From: Ambrosia x helenae
Lineage: Eukaryota; Streptophyta; Magnoliopsida; Asterales; Asteraceae
Assembly (NCBI GenBank): GCA_030844895.1
Contig: JAUTDX010002161.1
Location: 1-64,000 of the forward strand
DNA length: 64,000 nt
Reading direction: 5' to 3'
Positions within the stretch are counted from its first letter, which is position 1; the number at the start of each line of letters is the position of its first letter. Below, piece by piece: positions 37,428 to 49,034 of this stretch. The translations under genes were made by a program, and so were the position numbers. The notes beneath the pieces are model-generated. The model searched no databases. It saw only the letters and a program-made list of their open reading frames with translations, and was not told the DNA's origin.

Positions 37428-38876
37428 ATGCATCATACACGTCATTCGGGCAAAGCTTCACCGCTAATTTACGATCCGGAAATTGAAAAGACAGCTAGAA
37501 GGAATAGAGCAATTCATCAAACCCGATCAACACCAAACATGAGCCATCACAACAACCAAGATAACCAGCCTCCACCGAACCAACCTGACCCAATACCACC
37601 ACAACAAAACCCATTGGGCGATATGCCTCCTAGACCATTTCAAACAGCACCAACTCCAAGACAACAACAACCATTCCAACAATTTAACCCAGATCCGAAC
37701 GCTGATGGTTCTAGACAATTTCAGCAAGGCCATCAAGAGCATGACGAGTGGGAAGAGCATTATGAAAATGACCCAGCTTTTGAGGCACCACAACAACAAC
37801 CCAACCGACCATTAACTCTAAATAGACAACCACCACAAAACCAAAACCCGAGATCTCACAGTACTAGAGCAACAAGTTCAGTCTTTGGAGATGACAGTAT
37901 GCAGGGTGCAGCGGGTACTTTTAATGGTAGAGTTGCTGATTGGGATGGGGGAGTTGATGATGATGGGTACTACGTGAATCAGGACCAGTTCGACTATGAT
38001 GAGTATGATGAGTTCGGTCCGCAGTATCAACAGAGACAGCAGCAAGGGTTTAATATGAGGGGGCAGAATCAAGGACAGAGAGGGATCCCCCAGAATCAAC
38101 CACGAAATCAAGTGCGAGGGAATGGGCAAAGACAATATGTAGATGGGGTGCCTCGGGTGAACTATAGACCTCCTGTACAAGGTGTAGGGAGTCACTTTAT
38201 TCCTGTGGCCACCGAGCACACCTCACCTGTAGTACCACCACATCAGAACGGGAGGAGCTTTGAGGTTAGACCCCAATATCTGAACCACCTTCCGAGTTTC
38301 TATGGTAAAGCAACAGAGGAACCTTATCTACACATTGCGGAGTTTGTGAGCATTTGCAACACTATTGGGGGTCATGGGTTTAGTCCGGATGAGGTGAAGT
38401 TGATGATGTTTCAGTTCACCCTCAAGGATCAAGCAAGATTATGGTATCATTCACTGCCTGCTGGTAGTATCTTCACATGGCAGGATCTTCAACAACAGTT
38501 CTTAGAGGAATATTACACTATGACTCGCACTACTGAGGCTCGGGAGGCCATTAGAACATTCCAACAACACTCGGGAGAACCGTTTCACGAAGCTTTCACA
38601 AGGTTTAAAGAGTTGTTAAGGAAATGTCCACATCATGATATACCTATGTGGGAGCTAATTAAGTCATTCTATGATGGTTTACTACCCGAAGATGTGAGGG
38701 ATCTGAATGCCAACAGTAATGGTACGTTTTTGACTAACCATGAGGATGTGGATTGGGAGTATATGGAGAGGTTGGCAGTGACATCAAAGAGACAGGCTCG
38801 TGCTAGTAGAAGAAGCCGAACAGGTGCTGCTAGGGGTGTTGATGCTGAGGCTGAGAAGAGAACAGCAGCAGCCTAG
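37428..38876 (+). CDS. Athila gag
   Basis: 482 codons from ATG (MHHTRHSGKASPLIYDPEIE). The N-terminal half is Gln/Pro/Asn-rich and disordered. The second half has the retrotransposon gag fold region (YGKATEEPYLHIAEF, LKDQARLWYHSLPAGSI, TWQDLQQQFLEEYY, ESF-type 'GEPFHEAFTRFKELL'). It ends in TAG at 38874. The gag continuation (LERQIAQLTAG, CCHC knuckle) is in another frame. The family normally has one gag-pol frame, so this is either a one-base mutation between 38855 and 38873 or a recoding site, and the former is more likely. Confidence 0.85.
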   Translation: MHHTRHSGKASPLIYDPEIEKTARRNRAIHQTRSTPNMSHHNNQDNQPPPNQPDPIPPQQNPLGDMPPRPFQTAPTPRQQQPFQQFNPDPNADGSRQFQQGHQEHDEWEEHYENDPAFEAPQQQPNRPLTLNRQPPQNQNPRSHSTRATSSVFGDDSMQGAAGTFNGRVADWDGGVDDDGYYVNQDQFDYDEYDEFGPQYQQRQQQGFNMRGQNQGQRGIPQNQPRNQVRGNGQRQYVDGVPRVNYRPPVQGVGSHFIPVATEHTSPVVPPHQNGRSFEVRPQYLNHLPSFYGKATEEPYLHIAEFVSICNTIGGHGFSPDEVKLMMFQFTLKDQARLWYHSLPAGSIFTWQDLQQQFLEEYYTMTRTTEAREAIRTFQQHSGEPFHEAFTRFKELLRKCPHHDIPMWELIKSFYDGLLPEDVRDLNANSNGTFLTNHEDVDWEYMERLAVTSKRQARASRRSRTGAARGVDAEAEKRTAAA

Positions 38877-38893
38877 AGCGACAGATTGCACAG

Positions 38894-41800
38894 TTGACAG
38901 CTGGTAGAAGTGCAGGCAAAAGTGATGGAGTAAAATCAACTAGTTCTTTCACAGTTTGCTCCATTTGTGATGACTTGGGACATGTAGACGCTGATTGTCC
39001 TACGCAACAAGGGAAACCTGAAGAAGTAAATCAAGTTTATGGACAACGAAAGCCATATGATATGAACTCAAATTCATATCACCCAGGTTTGCGAAATCAC
39101 CCAAATTTTAGTTACAGTAATACTTCTAACCAGTTGAATCCTCCATCACAGGTACCTAATCAAAACAATCAGAGAGGATACTCAAGCCAAGGGAACTACA
39201 ACAATCAAAGAAATTATCAGCAAGGATCTGGAAGCAATCAAGGGAGTTCTCAAGGCAACTGGAGGAGTCAAGGCAATCAACAGGGTGGATCTTCGGGACA
39301 GGATGGGTCAGTGAGAGAGATGTTGACTGAGTTTATGAAATCAACGGGAGAATTCATGAAGTCAACGGGCGATCTCATGAAAGAGATGAGGAAGGAAAAT
39401 GAAATAAGGGACAAGGAGTACAAGGCCCTTTCGAAGCAAGTTGGCCAGATTGCAGAAGAGTTGTCCTCGATGCGTCAAGACCCAGGTAAGTTACCGAGCA
39501 CCACCACAATAAATCCTGCACACCAGTCATCCAGCTCGAGACATGGCAAAAATGCAGAGATTAATCAGGTAAGTATTCTTCGCTCAGGTAAGATTTATGA
39601 CAATAAGGTAGGGTCTCCACCACCATTTGTAGAGAGGGTGGTGGAGGATGCCAGTGATGATGATGAGGGGGAATCTGTGAAAACATCTGTTAGCCCTAAA
39701 AAGACTAAGAAAGTAACTTTTTCTGAATCACCAAATAGGGTATTAGAGAATAACACTGAAGCTCAGGAAAAGGGTGTGGAGGGTAATACCATCCCGTTTC
39801 CTGAAGCTTTGGTACCACCAGAAACAAAGGTAAAAAGAAGAAGCCCACAACAAGAGGAGATGTGGGAAGTTTTTAAGCAGGTAAAGATTAACATACCTTT
39901 GTTGGATGCTATTAAACAGATTCCCGCTTATGCTACGTATTTGAAGGAGTTGTGTACTCAAAAACGGCAAAATAAAGTTCCAAAGAAAATTGATTTTTCA
40001 GAAAGTGTCAGTGCCGTTTTATCGGGTATACTTCCTCCTAAGCTTAGGGATCCAGGAACTCCTTTGATACCCATTCAAGTGGGTGAATTTAGGATAGACC
40101 GAGCTTTACTGGATCTCGGAGCTAGTGTTAGTATCCTACCGGGGAGTTTATACGACCAGTATGATTTTGGGCCCCTACACAAAGCCGATACCACAGTGGT
40201 GTTGGCTGACTTGACCTTGAAACTTCCCCGGGGGATAGTGTATGATGTCATTGTAAAAGTCGAGGATTTTTATTACCCAGTTGATTTCCTAGTGTTGGAT
40301 TTTGTCTCTTCAGACAAACCCAAACAGTCTAATGTGATACTTGGTAGACCGTTTTTAACAACTGCACATGCTTTAATTGATTGTAAAAACGGGACAGTCG
40401 ACATGACATACGGGAATAGAAAGGTTCGGTTGAATATTTTTTCCCATACATCTAATTCTCTGGTCAGTGATGAATGCTTTATGGCAGACATTATTGACAC
40501 GTGTCACCCCCATGTAAATGAGGAAGACGCAACAGAGACGTGTTTTGTTTGTGACAGGAAGGATGCTGAATACAGGGAGGCTCTAAAGGAGATGGAGAAT
40601 GAGTTGGAGGTGATGGCAGTCAAAGAAGGGAAACCCACTTGGACACTTCAAGTGGAAAGCCTACCAGAGCACATTGACACGCAACTGAAGCCATCATTGG
40701 AATCACCTCCACAGCTGGAACTGAAAGAATTACCAAAGCATTTGAAATATGCTTTCGTGGGTGAGAATAAAACTCTTCCTGTTATTATTGCTTCTAATTT
40801 GTCTGATGTGCAGGAAAAAGCATTGATGGAAGTGTTGGTGGAGCATAAGGCGGCGATCGGATGGACCATTGCAGACTTGAAGGGAATCAGTCCATCCATT
40901 GTGATGCACAGGATCATTACTGAAGAAGGTGCAAAGCCGGCTAGGGATGCTCAGAGAAGGTTGAACCCGAATATGCGGGAAGTGGTGAAAAAGGAGGTCT
41001 TAAAGTGGCTTGATGCAGGTATTGTCTACCCAATTTCAGATAGTGAGTGGGTGAGTCCGACACAGACAGTGCCCAAGAAAGCAGGTATACAGATTGTTAC
41101 AGGTGAGGATGGTGAGCAAATTGCTACCCGGCCCGTGACAGGGTGGCGTATTTGCATTGATTACAGGAAGTTAAATTCTGCAACTTCCAAAGATCACTTT
41201 CCATTACCTTTTGTTGATCAGATAGTTGAAAAACTCGCAGGTCAGAAATTTTACTGCTTTCTAGATGGTTATTCAGGATATAACCAGATTGCCATACATC
41301 CTGAGGATCAACAGAAGACTACGTTTACATGTCCATATGGTACCTTCGCATTCAGGCGAATGCCATTTGGCCTTTGTAACGCCCCGGCCACCTTTCAAAG
41401 GTGCATGATGAGTATCTTCTCAGATATGGTCGGGGACTCTCTAGAGATCTTCATGGATGACTTTTCCATTTTTGGTACATCTTTTGAGTCATGTTTAACA
41501 CAACTAACAAAAGTTTTGAAAAGATGTGTCGAAACAAATCTGGTTTTAAGTTGGGAAAAGAGCCACTTTATGGTTCAGGAAGGGATTGTGTTGGGACATG
41601 TAATCTCAAGTAGGGGAATTGAGGTTGACCATGCTAAAATTCAAGTGATTTCAACTTTACCTCCACCTACAAATGTTAAAGGCGTTCGTTCCTTTCTTGG
41701 ACACGCCGGGTTTTATAGACGGTTCATAAAAGGATTTTCTGTTATTACTAAACCGCTATGTAACCTTTTGCTAAAAGATGTCCCGTTTGTTTTTGATGAC

Positions 41801-43633
41801 GAATGTATGAAAGCTTTTACCACCCTAAAACAAAAATTAATTGAGGCTCCTGTTTTACAATCACCAGACTGGTCCACCCCTTTTGAGATAATGTGTGATG
41901 CTAGTGATTATGCAGTTGGGGCGGTTTTGGGACAACGGGTGGATAAGAAGCCAGTGGCCATTTATTATGCAAGCAAAACTCTTTCTGATGCTCAGTTAAA
42001 TTATACCACTACTGAGAAAGAGTTACTTGCAGTTGTGTATGCATTGGATAAATTTAGATCTTATTTATGGGGTAGCAAAGTTATTGTTTACTCTGACCAC
42101 AGTGCTGTCAGGTACCTCATGGAAAAGAAGGATGCTAAGCCAAGGTTGATTCGTTGGATCTTATTGTTGCAAGAATTCGACCTTGAGATTCGAGACAAAA
42201 AGGGGAGTGAGAACGTGGTAGCCGACCACTTGTCGCGCGTGGTGCATGAGACACAAGCACCGGAAGTGGAAATCAATGACACATTTCCAGATGAGCAATT
42301 ATTATCTGTTTCCACTAACCCATGGTTCGCTGATTTTGCCAATTATGCAGTTACAGGATCCACTCCAGAGCACTGGTCAAAGAGGAAAAAGCAGCACTTC
42401 CTGGCTCAAGCAAAGTACTACATATGGGACGAGCCAGATCTCTTTAAAGTTGGACCCGACCAGATTATCCGAAAATGTGTCCCGGATGACGAAATTCAAT
42501 GTGTTTTGAGCATGGTGCATACATCAGCATGTGGCGGCCATTTCAGTGGTCAAAAGACGGGCCACAAAGTGCTTTCATGTGGCTTATATTGGCCTACCAT
42601 TTTTAAAGATGCTTTCGAGTTCGCTAAAAATTGCTTAAGATGTCAACAGATGGGTAGCATCTCGAAACGGAACGAGATGCCCATGCAGCCGATTCTAGTT
42701 GTTGACATCTTTGATGTCTGGGGAATCGACTTTATGGGCCCGTTCCCAAATTCAAACGGTAACTTGTACATCTTAGTGGCGGTGGATTACGTATCCAAAT
42801 GGATCGAAGCCATTGCCACCAAGACGAATGATCACAAAGTGGTGTGCAAGTTTGTCCAAAGTCACATATTTACTCGCTTTGGAATCCCTCGGGTGATCAT
42901 TAGTGATGGGGGGTCCCACTTTAAAAACTTTTACTTTGGCAAGCTTCTTAAAAATTATGGTGTAGACCACCGCATTGCGACACCGTATCACCCACAAACT
43001 AGTGGGCAAGTTGAGGTGTCCAATAGGCAGATTAAGGAAATTTTACAGAAAACTGTGCGACCTGACCGCAAGGATTGGTCCACTAAATTGGACGATGCTT
43101 TGTGGGCGTATCGCACTGCCTACAAAACGCCTATTGGCACCACACCTTATCGGTTGGTCTACGGGAAGGGGTGTCATTTACCTGTTGAGCTTACACATCG
43201 TGCTTTATAGGCTGTTAAACAGGTTAACATGGACTATGATGATGCAGGAAAGGCAAGAAAGTTAGCATTGGGAGAGCTAGAAGAGTTGAGGAACGAGGCA
43301 TATGATAGTGCAGCGGCATATAAAGACAAAGTCAAGAAGGTGCATGATGCCAAGATTCGATTGAAAAACATCGAGGTAGGTAATAGAGTTTGGTTATACA
43401 ATTCCAGATTGAAGTTATTTCCAGGAAAGCTGAAGAGCAAGTGGACCGGACCGTATCTGGTCACACGTGTGGGGAACTATGGAGATGTGGAGATTGAAGA
43501 CTTCGATGATCATTTGAGGCAAGTGGTGAATGGCCACCGATTGAAACCTTATATCGAGCCAAATGACATCAATGGACCGGACAAACAGTCAGAGAGCTTC
43601 GCTTTAGGCACTCTGACTTATGATTCAGAATGA
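38894..43633 (+). pseudogene. Athila pol: PR, RT, RNase H, INT with internal stop
   Basis: Continuous frame except for one TAG at 43208-43210. Order: CCHC knuckle (CSICDDLGHVDADC, from 38957), Gln/Asn-rich linker, protease (ALLDLGASVSILP, catalytic D near 40112; the DLGAS variant is usual in Athila), RT (GWRICIDYRKLN, FLDGYSGYNQ, FMDDF at 41450), RNase H (MCDASDYAVGAVLGQ, TEKELLAVVYAL, YSDHSAV), and integrase with HHCC (HTSACGGHF...CLRCQQ), D (GIDFMGPF), D (ISDGGSHF) and E (GQVEVSNRQIKEIL). The TAG falls right after LTHRAL, where relatives have Trp (TGG). The last 141 codons (43211-43633) stay open and hold the integrase C-terminal SH3-like region (GNRVWLYNSRLKLFPGKL, KSKWTGPY). Confidence 0.9.
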
Positions 43634-43678
43634 GCATATGAGGTACAAGTCTGGCTGAAGACTAATAAACTTAGCGCT

Positions 43679-43697
43679 ACCGGGAGGCAGCCCGGAA
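43679..43697 (+). other. Conserved stem-loop after Athila pol
   Basis: CCGGGAGGCAGCCCGG can fold into a short GC stem just after the pol stop and 'AGCGCTA'. From memory, Athila-type elements carry a similar GCGCT...GGGAGGCAACCC hairpin at this place. Its role is not known to me; an RNA processing or packaging role is only a guess. Confidence 0.5.
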
Positions 43698-43859
43698 TTT
43701 TCGTATATATTTTTTGTTTTTGTGTATATTTCGTTTTAACCATTTGCAAGTTGTTGAAGCACGCCCGGTGTCTCACACAAGTGTGGGGAAGGTTGACCCG
43801 CTCAGGTACGTCTTTAAACTGAACCGAAAGTTGGGGACACCTTTAGAATTTTCAAGGGG

Positions 43860-45106
43860 TGGTGGCAATACTTAAATATTTTTGCAATAAAAAAATAAAT
43901 AAATAAATAAATAAAAAACACAAAAAAAAAAAAAAAAAAAAAGAACGTAAAAAAAAATTAAAACAAAAGAAAAAGAAAAAAAAAAAAAGAACAAATGAGA
44001 AAAGAAAAAAAAAAATAATAAAAAATCCACACTTCAATCTAAATTGACATAAAATAAATGATTCAATGTGTGGAAGTGAAAGAAATAAAATAAAATGGAA
44101 ATAAAGGAAGGTGGAGGTCAGCAAGACAACACATGAGCAGAGATCAACAGCCGTAAGACTTACTATGTTGGCCGCACCTTACGCCCAACTCACCCAAAAC
44201 AAACCTGAATTTCCAGAGCTCATCACCCGTAACCCCTCCTACACCCTCAGTACCTTACGCCAAGTCCTCCACCAACCTTTGAACCGGGTCCGACCTTGAA
44301 CCGGTTTGTTTTTCCTTACTTGAACCGGTTCATGCTCCTAAATCATATCAAAACCCTAAACTTAACCATCTTTCACCCATATTATTATCTTCTTCAACCA
44401 TTCTTCTCAAGAACACCATAACCCACCTAAATCTCTAACTTCTTCAAATCTTTGCCAAATCATACAAAATTATAGTCCATCTTGCTTAATTTTTCGAGAG
44501 GAACAAAACCCTACCATTTGTTTCTCGTGATTTTGCCACGTTTGAAAGCATTCTGATCGTGCTTGAAGAACCCTAATTTTTCAAATTGGGGCTTTTCAAT
44601 TCTAAAGCTTAATTGGTGTAATTGAAGCTTAATACAACCCATCTAAACATCAAAGGTACGTTCTCTACCTCTCTTTAGGTAAAATATTACCGGTAAGTTG
44701 ATGTATGCATGAACATTGTTTAGATATTAAGCTTTTATACCTGAATGTGGATTGGTATGAGTTCTAGCATGTTGTTGGATATGATATGTGATGAAAAGTT
44801 GAATCTTGTTATGCTAGACAATGTTGGTTGGTAGGGATGTGGCTATTATGTGACATGTAGGGCTTGTTGAACATCACATGTATTAAGAATAATGTTATGC
44901 TAAGGTTGTTTGTTATTGGAACTTGGTAACTTAGATAAGTTTTAAATTCTTGTTCAATAATTAACAAAGACGTCTTTTGAAATAGTTCAACAAGCCCGGT
45001 AGCCATAGCAACAAATAAGTGTGGGAAGGATTGGTAGAAGTCCATACTTATCAGTTGAATGAGATGGGACTAACTTGCTTTGTTTATGTGGTTATGTCTG
45101 TGCAGG
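43860..45106 (+). other. Athila post-pol non-coding region
   Basis: A-rich tracts (about 43888-44015) are followed by a leader-like stretch. A GT donor after 'AACATCAAAG' at 44655-44656 and a TGCAG acceptor at 45101-45105 could bound an intron just ahead of the env-like frame, consistent with a spliced subgenomic RNA in this lineage. Confidence 0.45.
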
Positions 45107-45372
45107 ATGGCGAGGTCAAAGTCATATGGTAGTAACGATAAGGGGAAGGTACCCGAGTCTTCCTCCAATCCTCAAACAAGTGCTGCCAAGAAAAGGAAAA
45201 CCACGAGTCAAAGCATAGTCATTTATGAGGAGGGTAGAATGGAAGGTCAAGAAGAACAAGAATTTACTGTACACCCTCTTCTTAATCAGGTCATGTGTCG
45301 TTCCTCGCCTTGTATAGTTTTGTACATTCTCAGTTGTTTCTTTGTTTTTATGTTTTTAGTATGTTTTGTTTG
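45107..45372 (+). pseudogene. Athila env-like ORF remnant
   Basis: Starts MARSKSYGSNDKGKVPESSS and contains AAKKRKTT, a basic N-terminus like the start of the third ORF in Athila elements. An open frame of about 60 meaningful codons runs to LLNQ, where a GTCATG could be a donor; then it degenerates and ends at 45372. There are no transmembrane segments of an envelope protein. Most of the ORF is deleted. Confidence 0.45.
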
Positions 45373-46816
45373 ATTGTTTTTGGGGATGTTAGTCCACATG
45401 GGTTGGTAACATTGAAACTTGAATATGTTGAGTGAGAGAGGTTGTGAAAAGCATGAAACACCATACATTGGGGACAATGTATCCCAAGTGTGGGGATGGG
45501 GACCCGAGGGAAGTAAGGTGGAATACTTACCGTCGCAAGAAAATGTGGAATTTTGGAAATTTTTGAAAATTTTTAATGAAAAATCTTGCAAAATTTGTCC
45601 CTTTTCTGCTTAATCAGACACAAAAGCCAATTTTTCAATCACCAAAGAGTCTTTTGCCAAATATGAAAGTACGAGATCCCCAATCATGGTTGTCCCTTTA
45701 AGTTTCATGAGAGTGTTTCTGGTGAGCGTTTTTAGAGAAAATGAAAAGAGATGCCTAACTAGGGGTAACATGCTTATAGGACTTGCATATGCTACATGTC
45801 GGCAGCCTATTTCCCTACATTGTGAGACTTTGAGCCTACTAGATATTTAGTGATATAAATGTTTCGTTTCATGAGAGTAGGCCAAATGCTTCTTAGTTGC
45901 AGAATTTGTGTAATTCGATACATGCTAAAACTTTAGGCAAAATGTGCGCATAGATGAGAAAGGCAATGTAGGAACCCACTTGTTTTGTGATACCCTTGTG
46001 TTGTTTGTGGTGACCCGTTTGTTAAACCTTACCATTAGTAAACCATGTTGAGCCTAAACCCTTCAATTGTTAAACTTACACCATTACCCAAATTGACCCG
46101 TTTACCTTGTTGAATAAAAATGTTGACATCCAATGTGTTCGTAATGCTTATTGTTTGAGTTATTCAATATTAAAAAGAAAAAAAAAAGAAAAAAAAAAGG
46201 AAAAAAAAAAAAAAAAAAAAAAAAAGATATATATGAAAAAAAAATGAAAAAAAAAAAATACAAAAATAGAAGTTATTGTTATGGGTCGATTTTGCCCAAG
46301 TTATGTTATAGGGTGTTCGTGTGATATGTGAATAAGGATGTTCAATATTTGTGTTAAACCCGTTGTTTCGAGCCATTTGTGAACCAAATCTATCCTACCT
46401 TTACCCGAAGCCCAAAACCCGTAAGTCCTTTTGATATGTGCACGGTCTATAGCTTATGTGTGATTGTTATACAAACCTATGATAACGAAGTTGCATTCTT
46501 GGTTTTATGAGTGTTATATACTAGCACATTATACGCTAGTCCATATATTAAACCGAGAGGAGTGAACATTGTGAGGGGTGTGTAGCATATGTAGATGATA
46601 ATAACCATGTTAGTTTTGGATAGGCAAGTCTTGTTTTGAAACTGCGCAACACTTGCTCGCCAGATTGTCAATCTCGATTGTGTAAGTCTATGGGACGGGT
46701 ATGATTGGGGACCTTGGAAAATCGATAGGTGAAAGAATTGGAGGTGATTAGTTAAGTAGGTGAGTCGTGTCTTGAGATGGTTTGATTGGGGACAATCAAA
46801 GGTAAGTGTGGGAATG
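45373..46816 (+). other. Athila 3' region before the LTR
   Basis: No coding frame. It contains a long A-rich run (46165-46262). The last 20 bases (GGTAAGTGTGGGAA...) are purine-rich and adjoin the 3' LTR, so they probably contain the polypurine tract. Confidence 0.55.
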
Positions 46817-47094
46817 TGATGGACGGGGTCAATCATGGTGTTTTAGATGCTTAACTATGTGTTTTTAATGTCGTTTGAGTGTTTATATGCTTTGAATGTG
46901 ATAACTACGCATTTATGTGTGATTGTAGGATAAACGGCATAATTGGATGGATTTGGAGGCTTAAACGTGGTTGAGGTTGAGTTTGGATGGTGAACCGAAG
47001 ATATGAAAGTGTTCGGGACGTTTGGTGTGGCTAAATGAAGTTAAAGATGAATTTTGGATAAGCCAAGAACACCCGAGTCGGAGGCTACTACCAC

Positions 47095-47147
<53 letters not shown>

Positions 47148-48139
47148 GGGTGCCTAATAATAATAATAATAATAAACGTGAAAAGAAATAGAACAAGAAA
47201 AGAATTCAAGTTTACAAGTGCATTTAATGCACATTAAAAGTCAAAAGAAAAGGGGGCGAGAAATGGAAGCAGCAAAGAAGTGTAATCCTTTCAGCAGTTG
47301 ACAGGCGTAGGTGTCTTTGTTCAGCAGTAGGCTACGGAAATCAACGAGAAGAATATGGAAAGTTGTTATTCAAGATATAAAAGCTTAAAATAATAAACCT
47401 AAAAGGGCAGCAGCCACCAAGCTCGAAAATAATACCTCTTCGGAGCATCTTGAAGCTAAAAAAAAAACATTATTGTTCATCTTCATTCATCCATACTTTC
47501 GATTCTCATCATCATGTTCGGTATTATTATTCATATTTTTGTTTCGTTTCTTGTTACTATGAGCGGCTAAACATCTTTGTAATCACCTCCGGGTGTATGG
47601 TTTAATTGTGAAACTTGAACTCTTGTTTGATTTGGTTTATGGATTGTTTTTCATTTAGTTGAAGAATGTTTGTGGTTTTTATCATTTAAACGAGTCACTT
47701 GTTTTCAATTGCTTATCTCTTTATCATTCACATTCGGTTTTTCTTGCATCGTGAGTAGTTTGATAATTGGGAGGGTAAGTGATACTTGTGGGTTGGTAAT
47801 TGAATTGTACAGGTTATTATTAAAAACTTGTGTTCGGTTATCACTTGATTTAAACCGTCCAACAAAGCTATGTCTATGTAGTATCCAATCATTTAAACAA
47901 GAGTAGGGTGGATCATTAACCGGAAACCTGGAGGGGATTACTTCTTTTATATTATTGTTTACAACTTCTTAAATTCATTTTTCTTTAAAATTCCAAAACC
48001 AACAACAAAGCAAGTAGACGTTAATTTTATTAGTTAAGTAACAAAACTACTCTTTCCACCAATTCCCTGTGGAGACGACTCAACTTCCATATACTACTAT
48101 TTTCTTATTTTTTTTTGACCGACCCAACGACATCGATCA
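46817..48139 (+). repeat. Athila 3' LTR
   Basis: 1323 bp, with (AAT)n at about 47091-47148. Target duplication GGAAG follows at 48140-48144. Confidence 0.95.
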
Positions 48140-48266
48140 GGAAGCGATTTGTGTTTGGTTTGGTTTTATTGGTTTGGCCCTGTGGCCGGAGGCCACTCGG
48201 TTTCTAAACGCCGGCGACTCTCAAACCGGCAGGTGGATTATTGATACAAGAAGTAAAGGGATAGAA

Positions 48267-48352
48267 GCAAAGCTTCTAGGAACACCTAAGGGAGAGGTCA
48301 TGGGTTCAAGTCCCACAAGGGGTAGAAATTTGCCGTTCAAAAAAAAAAAAAA
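48267..48352 (+). mobile_element. Short SINE with 15-bp TSD
   Basis: About 86 bp with a pol III B box (GGTTCAAGTCC, 48303-48313) and a poly(A) tail (48339-48352), flanked by AGTAAAGGGATAGAA at 48252-48266 and 48353-48367. It is short for a SINE, so probably 5'-truncated or a minimal tRNA-derived copy. Confidence 0.75.
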
Positions 48353-48597
48353 AGTAAAGGGATAGAAATGTTGTTTTGATAATAAAGTTTGGTTCATACA
48401 AATGAGGATATAACATCCTGTTAAATACAAGAGAAAAGTAAAGACATTACAATAAACAAGTCAAAAGCAAAAGGAAAATCATGGAAAGATGTTGGAGGAA
48501 ACATGGAAGCATGGTGGAGGAAATTATGGAGAATAAATTATCTCCGATAAAACAAATGTCTAAAGAGATTAGAAAAAACCAATCAATACACATAGAG

Positions 48598-48830
48598 ATG
48601 GAAGAACATGATGGCAGAAGACAGCGGCCGTCGTGGTGCTAACATCATCATCACCATTTCACGGCCACATCACACCCACTCTCCAGCTAGCCAAAACCCT
48701 AGCTTCAAGCCAAAAGCTTCAATATAGCCATTGCTCACTCCAATTTAAACCCGCCTAAACCTTCTAACCACCCTTCAAACTTCACTTTATGCCACTTTAT
48801 GCCTACTTTCGATACCTCAATGGTCAAGAA
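48598..48830 (+). pseudogene. UGT fragment (unit D), exon 1 start only
   Basis: ATG at 48598 followed by sequence closely related to the first ~200 bp of UGT copies A-C, including the SSPFHGH-type catalytic region and the 'ATAGCCATTGCTCACTC' block. Several indels break the frame early, and homology ends near 48830. The 5' leader 'AACCAATCAATACACATAGAGATGG' also matches copy A. It is a truncated pseudogene with its upstream flank displaced by 12.2 kb of Athila. Confidence 0.8.
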
Positions 48831-49034
48831 GACTTGGAATTGTTGAATTTCCACTTCTTAAAATTATTGGAATTGTTGAAAGTTTGGATTTTGAAAGCAG
48901 GAGAACCCCACATCTTGAATTGCAAGAAGGCAACATTTGAAAGTGGTGTGTTTGGTTGAAATTGTTGAGATGGTGGATACCCTTGTTTGTAAATTGTTAG
49001 GTTCGGAAGAAATGGGTTTAGGTTTGGGTTTGTG

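Larger units (their letters stand above)
35895..48139 (+). mobile_element. Athila-type Ty3/gypsy retrotransposon, TSD GGAAG
   Basis: 12.2 kb. LTRs at 35895-37212 and 46817-48139 (TGATGGACGG...CATCGATCA), PBS for tRNA-Asp, gag, pol, a long non-coding/env-like 3' region, then the 3' LTR. The perfect 5-bp duplication GGAAG is at 35890-35894 and 48140-48144. By eye the LTRs differ only in (AAT)n and two homopolymer lengths, so the insertion is very recent. Gag and pol are separated by a one-base shift near 38855-38873, and pol has a premature amber codon at 43208. This copy is therefore coding-defective. Confidence 0.95.

Noticed and set aside
43852..44124. Phe-rich frame opposite A-rich Athila sequence
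   Set aside because: Translation of homopolymer runs only.
48303..48313. tRNA gene suggested by the B box
   Set aside because: No cloverleaf, poly(A) tail and long TSD: it is a SINE.
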